Assembly (NCBI GenBank): GCA_003240795.1
Contig: QFNK01000083.1
Coordinates: 1-7,646, forward strand
Origin: Micavibrio aeruginosavorus
GTDB lineage: Bacteria; Pseudomonadota; Alphaproteobacteria; Micavibrionales; Micavibrionaceae
Length of the DNA: 7,646 nt
Direction: 5' to 3'
The notes beneath the pieces were generated by a model. That model was not told where the DNA came from. It did not search any database and was given only the letters and a program-made list of their open reading frames with translations. Positions 6,040 to 7,646 of the stretch are shown in pieces. Positions within the stretch are counted from its first letter, which is position 1, and every line of letters begins with the position of its first letter. A program made the position numbers and the translations under genes.

Positions 6040-6077
6040 AAAGCCTCGTCCGGCCTTCCGGACGGGCTTTGTTTTTT
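6040..6077 (+). terminator. Second intrinsic terminator, immediately upstream of ilvB
   Basis: AAAGCC (6040-6045) pairs with GGCTTT (6065-6070), and CGTCCGG (6047-6053) pairs with CCGGACG (6058-6064). One T (6046) is bulged and the loop is CCTT. Six T residues (6072-6077) follow after one G. The run ends 17 bases before the ilvB ATG, so there is no room for a promoter after it: every ilvB transcript carrying the ribosome binding site must pass through it. It is therefore probably conditional, acting as a second attenuation point. Confidence 0.85.
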
Positions 6078-6094
6078 AAAAGGACGAAAAGCCC

Positions 6095-7646
6095 ATGACC
6101 CCGACCGCAGCAAAGGAACAGGCAACCGCGCAACAACATGCGATCACGCCGCAGCCGAAAACCAAAAAGATGACCGGCGCGCAGATTGTGATGGAGGCTC
6201 TGGCCGAACAGGGCGTGGATACGATCTTCGGCTATCCGGGCGGCGCTGTGCTCCCGATCTATGACGCGCTTCACCAGCAGGACCGCATCAGGCACGTTCT
6301 CGTCCGTCACGAGCAAGGCGCGGGACATGCAGCGGAAGGCTACGCCCGCTCTACCGGAAAAGTCGGCGTCTGCCTCGTCACCAGCGGCCCCGGTGCGACC
6401 AATGTCGTCACACCGCTTACCGATGCGCTTCTGGATTCCATCCCCATGGTCTGTATTTCGGGGCAGGTTCCGACCTTCCTGATCGGTACGGACGCGTTTC
6501 AGGAGGCCGACACGACGGGCATCACCCGCGCGTGTACGAAGCATAATTACCTCGTGAAAAACATCGAAGACCTGCCGCAGATCATCCACGAAGCCTTTCA
6601 CGTCGCGCGTTCGGGCCGTCCCGGCCCCGTCCTGATCGACCTTCCGAAGGACATACAGTTCGCGGAGGGAAGCTATATCTCCAAGGACGAAGCGCCTGTG
6701 CATTTCTATCAACCGCGCACGGAGGCGGAGCCGGAGCTGATCGAGCAGGCCATCGAAATGATGGCATCGGCCAAGCGTCCCGTTTTCTACACGGGCGGCG
6801 GTATCATCAACGCGGGGCCGGAAGCATCCGAGGCGCTGACCGCCCTTGTCCGTGCAACAGGATTTCCCATCACATCCACCCTTATGGGACTGGGCGCGTT
6901 TCCGGCCAGCGACAAGCAATGGCTGGGCATGCTCGGCATGCACGGCACATACGAGGCAAACTGGGCTATGCATGACTGCGATGTCATGATCTGCATCGGC
7001 GCGCGCTTCGACGACCGTGTGACAGGCGCGCTGAAAGGCTTTTCTCCCAACTCGAAAAAAATCCACATCGATATCGACCCCAGCTCGATCAACAAGAACG
7101 TGCATGTCGATCTCGGCATCGTCGCAGATGCGGGCAAGGCGACGCAGATGCTTCTCGATGTCTGGAAAAAGCGCGGTTTCAAGGCCGATCAGCAGGCGCT
7201 TTCGCAGTGGTGGGATCAGATCGGCGAATGGCGCGGCGTCAAGTGTCTTCAATACACCGCGTCGAAAGACACGATCAAACCGCAATACGCGCTGGAGCGT
7301 CTGCGCGATGCGATCAAGAAGGACGGACGCGATACCTATATTTCCACGGAAGTCGGCCAGCACCAGATGTGGGCGGCGCAGTTCCTTCCGTTTGACAAGC
7401 CGAACCGCTGGCTGACGTCCGGCGGCCTCGGCACGATGGGTTACGGCCTTCCCGCCGCCGTCGGCGCGCAGATGGCGCATCCGGATGCGCTCTGCATCGA
7501 CGTTGCCGGTGAGGCGTCGATCCTGATGAACATTCAGGAAATGACCACGGCGGTTCAATACCGCCTGCCCGTCAAAATCTTTATCCTGAACAATCAATGG
7601 ATGGGGATGGTGCGCCAGTGGCAGGAATTGCTGCATGGCGAGCGTT
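6095..7646 (+). CDS. ilvB: Acetolactate synthase (AHAS) large, catalytic subunit (3' end outside window)
   Basis: Thiamine-diphosphate enzyme that joins two pyruvates to acetolactate, or pyruvate and 2-oxobutyrate to acetohydroxybutyrate, the first common step of Val, Leu and Ile synthesis. The frame is open for 517 codons to the window edge; family members have about 590 residues. A polar extension (1-25) precedes the domain start at MTGAQIVMEAL. The N-terminal TPP domain has FGYPGGAVLPIYDAL and the catalytic Glu73 in RHEQGAGHAAEGYAR, then TSGPGATN. The central FAD-type domain contains GARFDDRVTG. The C-terminal TPP domain begins with SGGLGTMGYGLPAA and has VAGEASILMNIQEM, where Glu473 stands in place of the Asp of the usual GDG/GDA motif, followed by ILNNQWMGMVRQW. 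AAAAGGA (6078-6084), 10 bases before ATG 6095, supports this start over the in-frame ATG at 6170. The small subunit gene ilvN would be expected downstream. Expression is probably controlled by the leader attenuator and the second terminator. Confidence 0.97.
   Translation, partial: MTPTAAKEQATAQQHAITPQPKTKKMTGAQIVMEALAEQGVDTIFGYPGGAVLPIYDALHQQDRIRHVLVRHEQGAGHAAEGYARSTGKVGVCLVTSGPGATNVVTPLTDALLDSIPMVCISGQVPTFLIGTDAFQEADTTGITRACTKHNYLVKNIEDLPQIIHEAFHVARSGRPGPVLIDLPKDIQFAEGSYISKDEAPVHFYQPRTEAEPELIEQAIEMMASAKRPVFYTGGGIINAGPEASEALTALVRATGFPITSTLMGLGAFPASDKQWLGMLGMHGTYEANWAMHDCDVMICIGARFDDRVTGALKGFSPNSKKIHIDIDPSSINKNVHVDLGIVADAGKATQMLLDVWKKRGFKADQQALSQWWDQIGEWRGVKCLQYTASKDTIKPQYALERLRDAIKKDGRDTYISTEVGQHQMWAAQFLPFDKPNRWLTSGGLGTMGYGLPAAVGAQMAHPDALCIDVAGEASILMNIQEMTTAVQYRLPVKIFILNNQWMGMVRQWQELLHGER

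Noticed and set aside
5861..6079. Plus-strand frame of 72 codons upstream of ilvB
   Set aside because: No ribosome binding site of note, no recognisable family, AT-rich DNA, and the last codons run through an intrinsic terminator.
6038..7636. Long minus-strand open frame (532 codons) opposite ilvB
   Set aside because: It lies wholly over the clear ilvB frame, is rich in Arg/Asp/His as expected for an antisense shadow of GC-rich DNA, and matches no family.

Overview
The window looks like chromosomal DNA of an alphaproteobacterium. The evidence is the gene order mrp (divergent) / hflK-hflC-degP, then miaA next to ilvB, together with the alphaproteobacterial style of the acetolactate synthase (runs such as VKIFILNNQ and MGMVRQWQELLHG). 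The order within the class cannot be fixed from the sequence. Coding regions are moderately GC-rich; one stretch upstream of ilvB is strongly AT-rich. No mobile element, CRISPR array, rRNA or tRNA was seen.

Layout. 1-641 (minus): 5' part of an Mrp/ApbC-type P-loop ATPase for Fe-S cluster handling, running off the left edge. 642-748: divergent intergenic region. 749-2948 (plus): hflK and hflC, one base apart, encoding the SPFH-domain membrane complex that controls FtsH; a strong UUCG-loop terminator closes this unit at 2954-2979. 3134-4687: a periplasmic Do/DegP-type serine protease with its own promoter-like sequence. 4728-5630: miaA, tRNA dimethylallyltransferase, whose start codon sits inside a perfect 11-bp inverted repeat. 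5654-6094: a long regulatory leader. 6095 to the right edge: ilvB, the acetolactate synthase large subunit, missing about its last 75 codons.

The most notable part is the ilvB leader. It holds an unannotated 22-codon peptide (5690-5758) containing ten consecutive Ile/Leu/Val codons, followed by mutually exclusive hairpins that fit a ribosome-mediated attenuator, with a terminator at 5785-5819. The best promoter places the transcription start at or next to the A of the peptide's ATG, suggesting a leaderless attenuator mRNA. A second, independent intrinsic terminator (6040-6077) ends only 17 bases before the ilvB ATG, so ilvB transcription appears to face two terminators, separated by an AT-rich island that contains a palindrome and a possible second promoter.

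Functionally, hflK, hflC and degP form an envelope proteostasis group: inner-membrane FtsH control plus periplasmic proteolysis. mrp, miaA and ilvB are housekeeping neighbours. Other points worth noting are an acidic insertion inside the SPFH domain of HflC and a GEAS in place of the classical GDG at the thiamine diphosphate/Mg site of IlvB.
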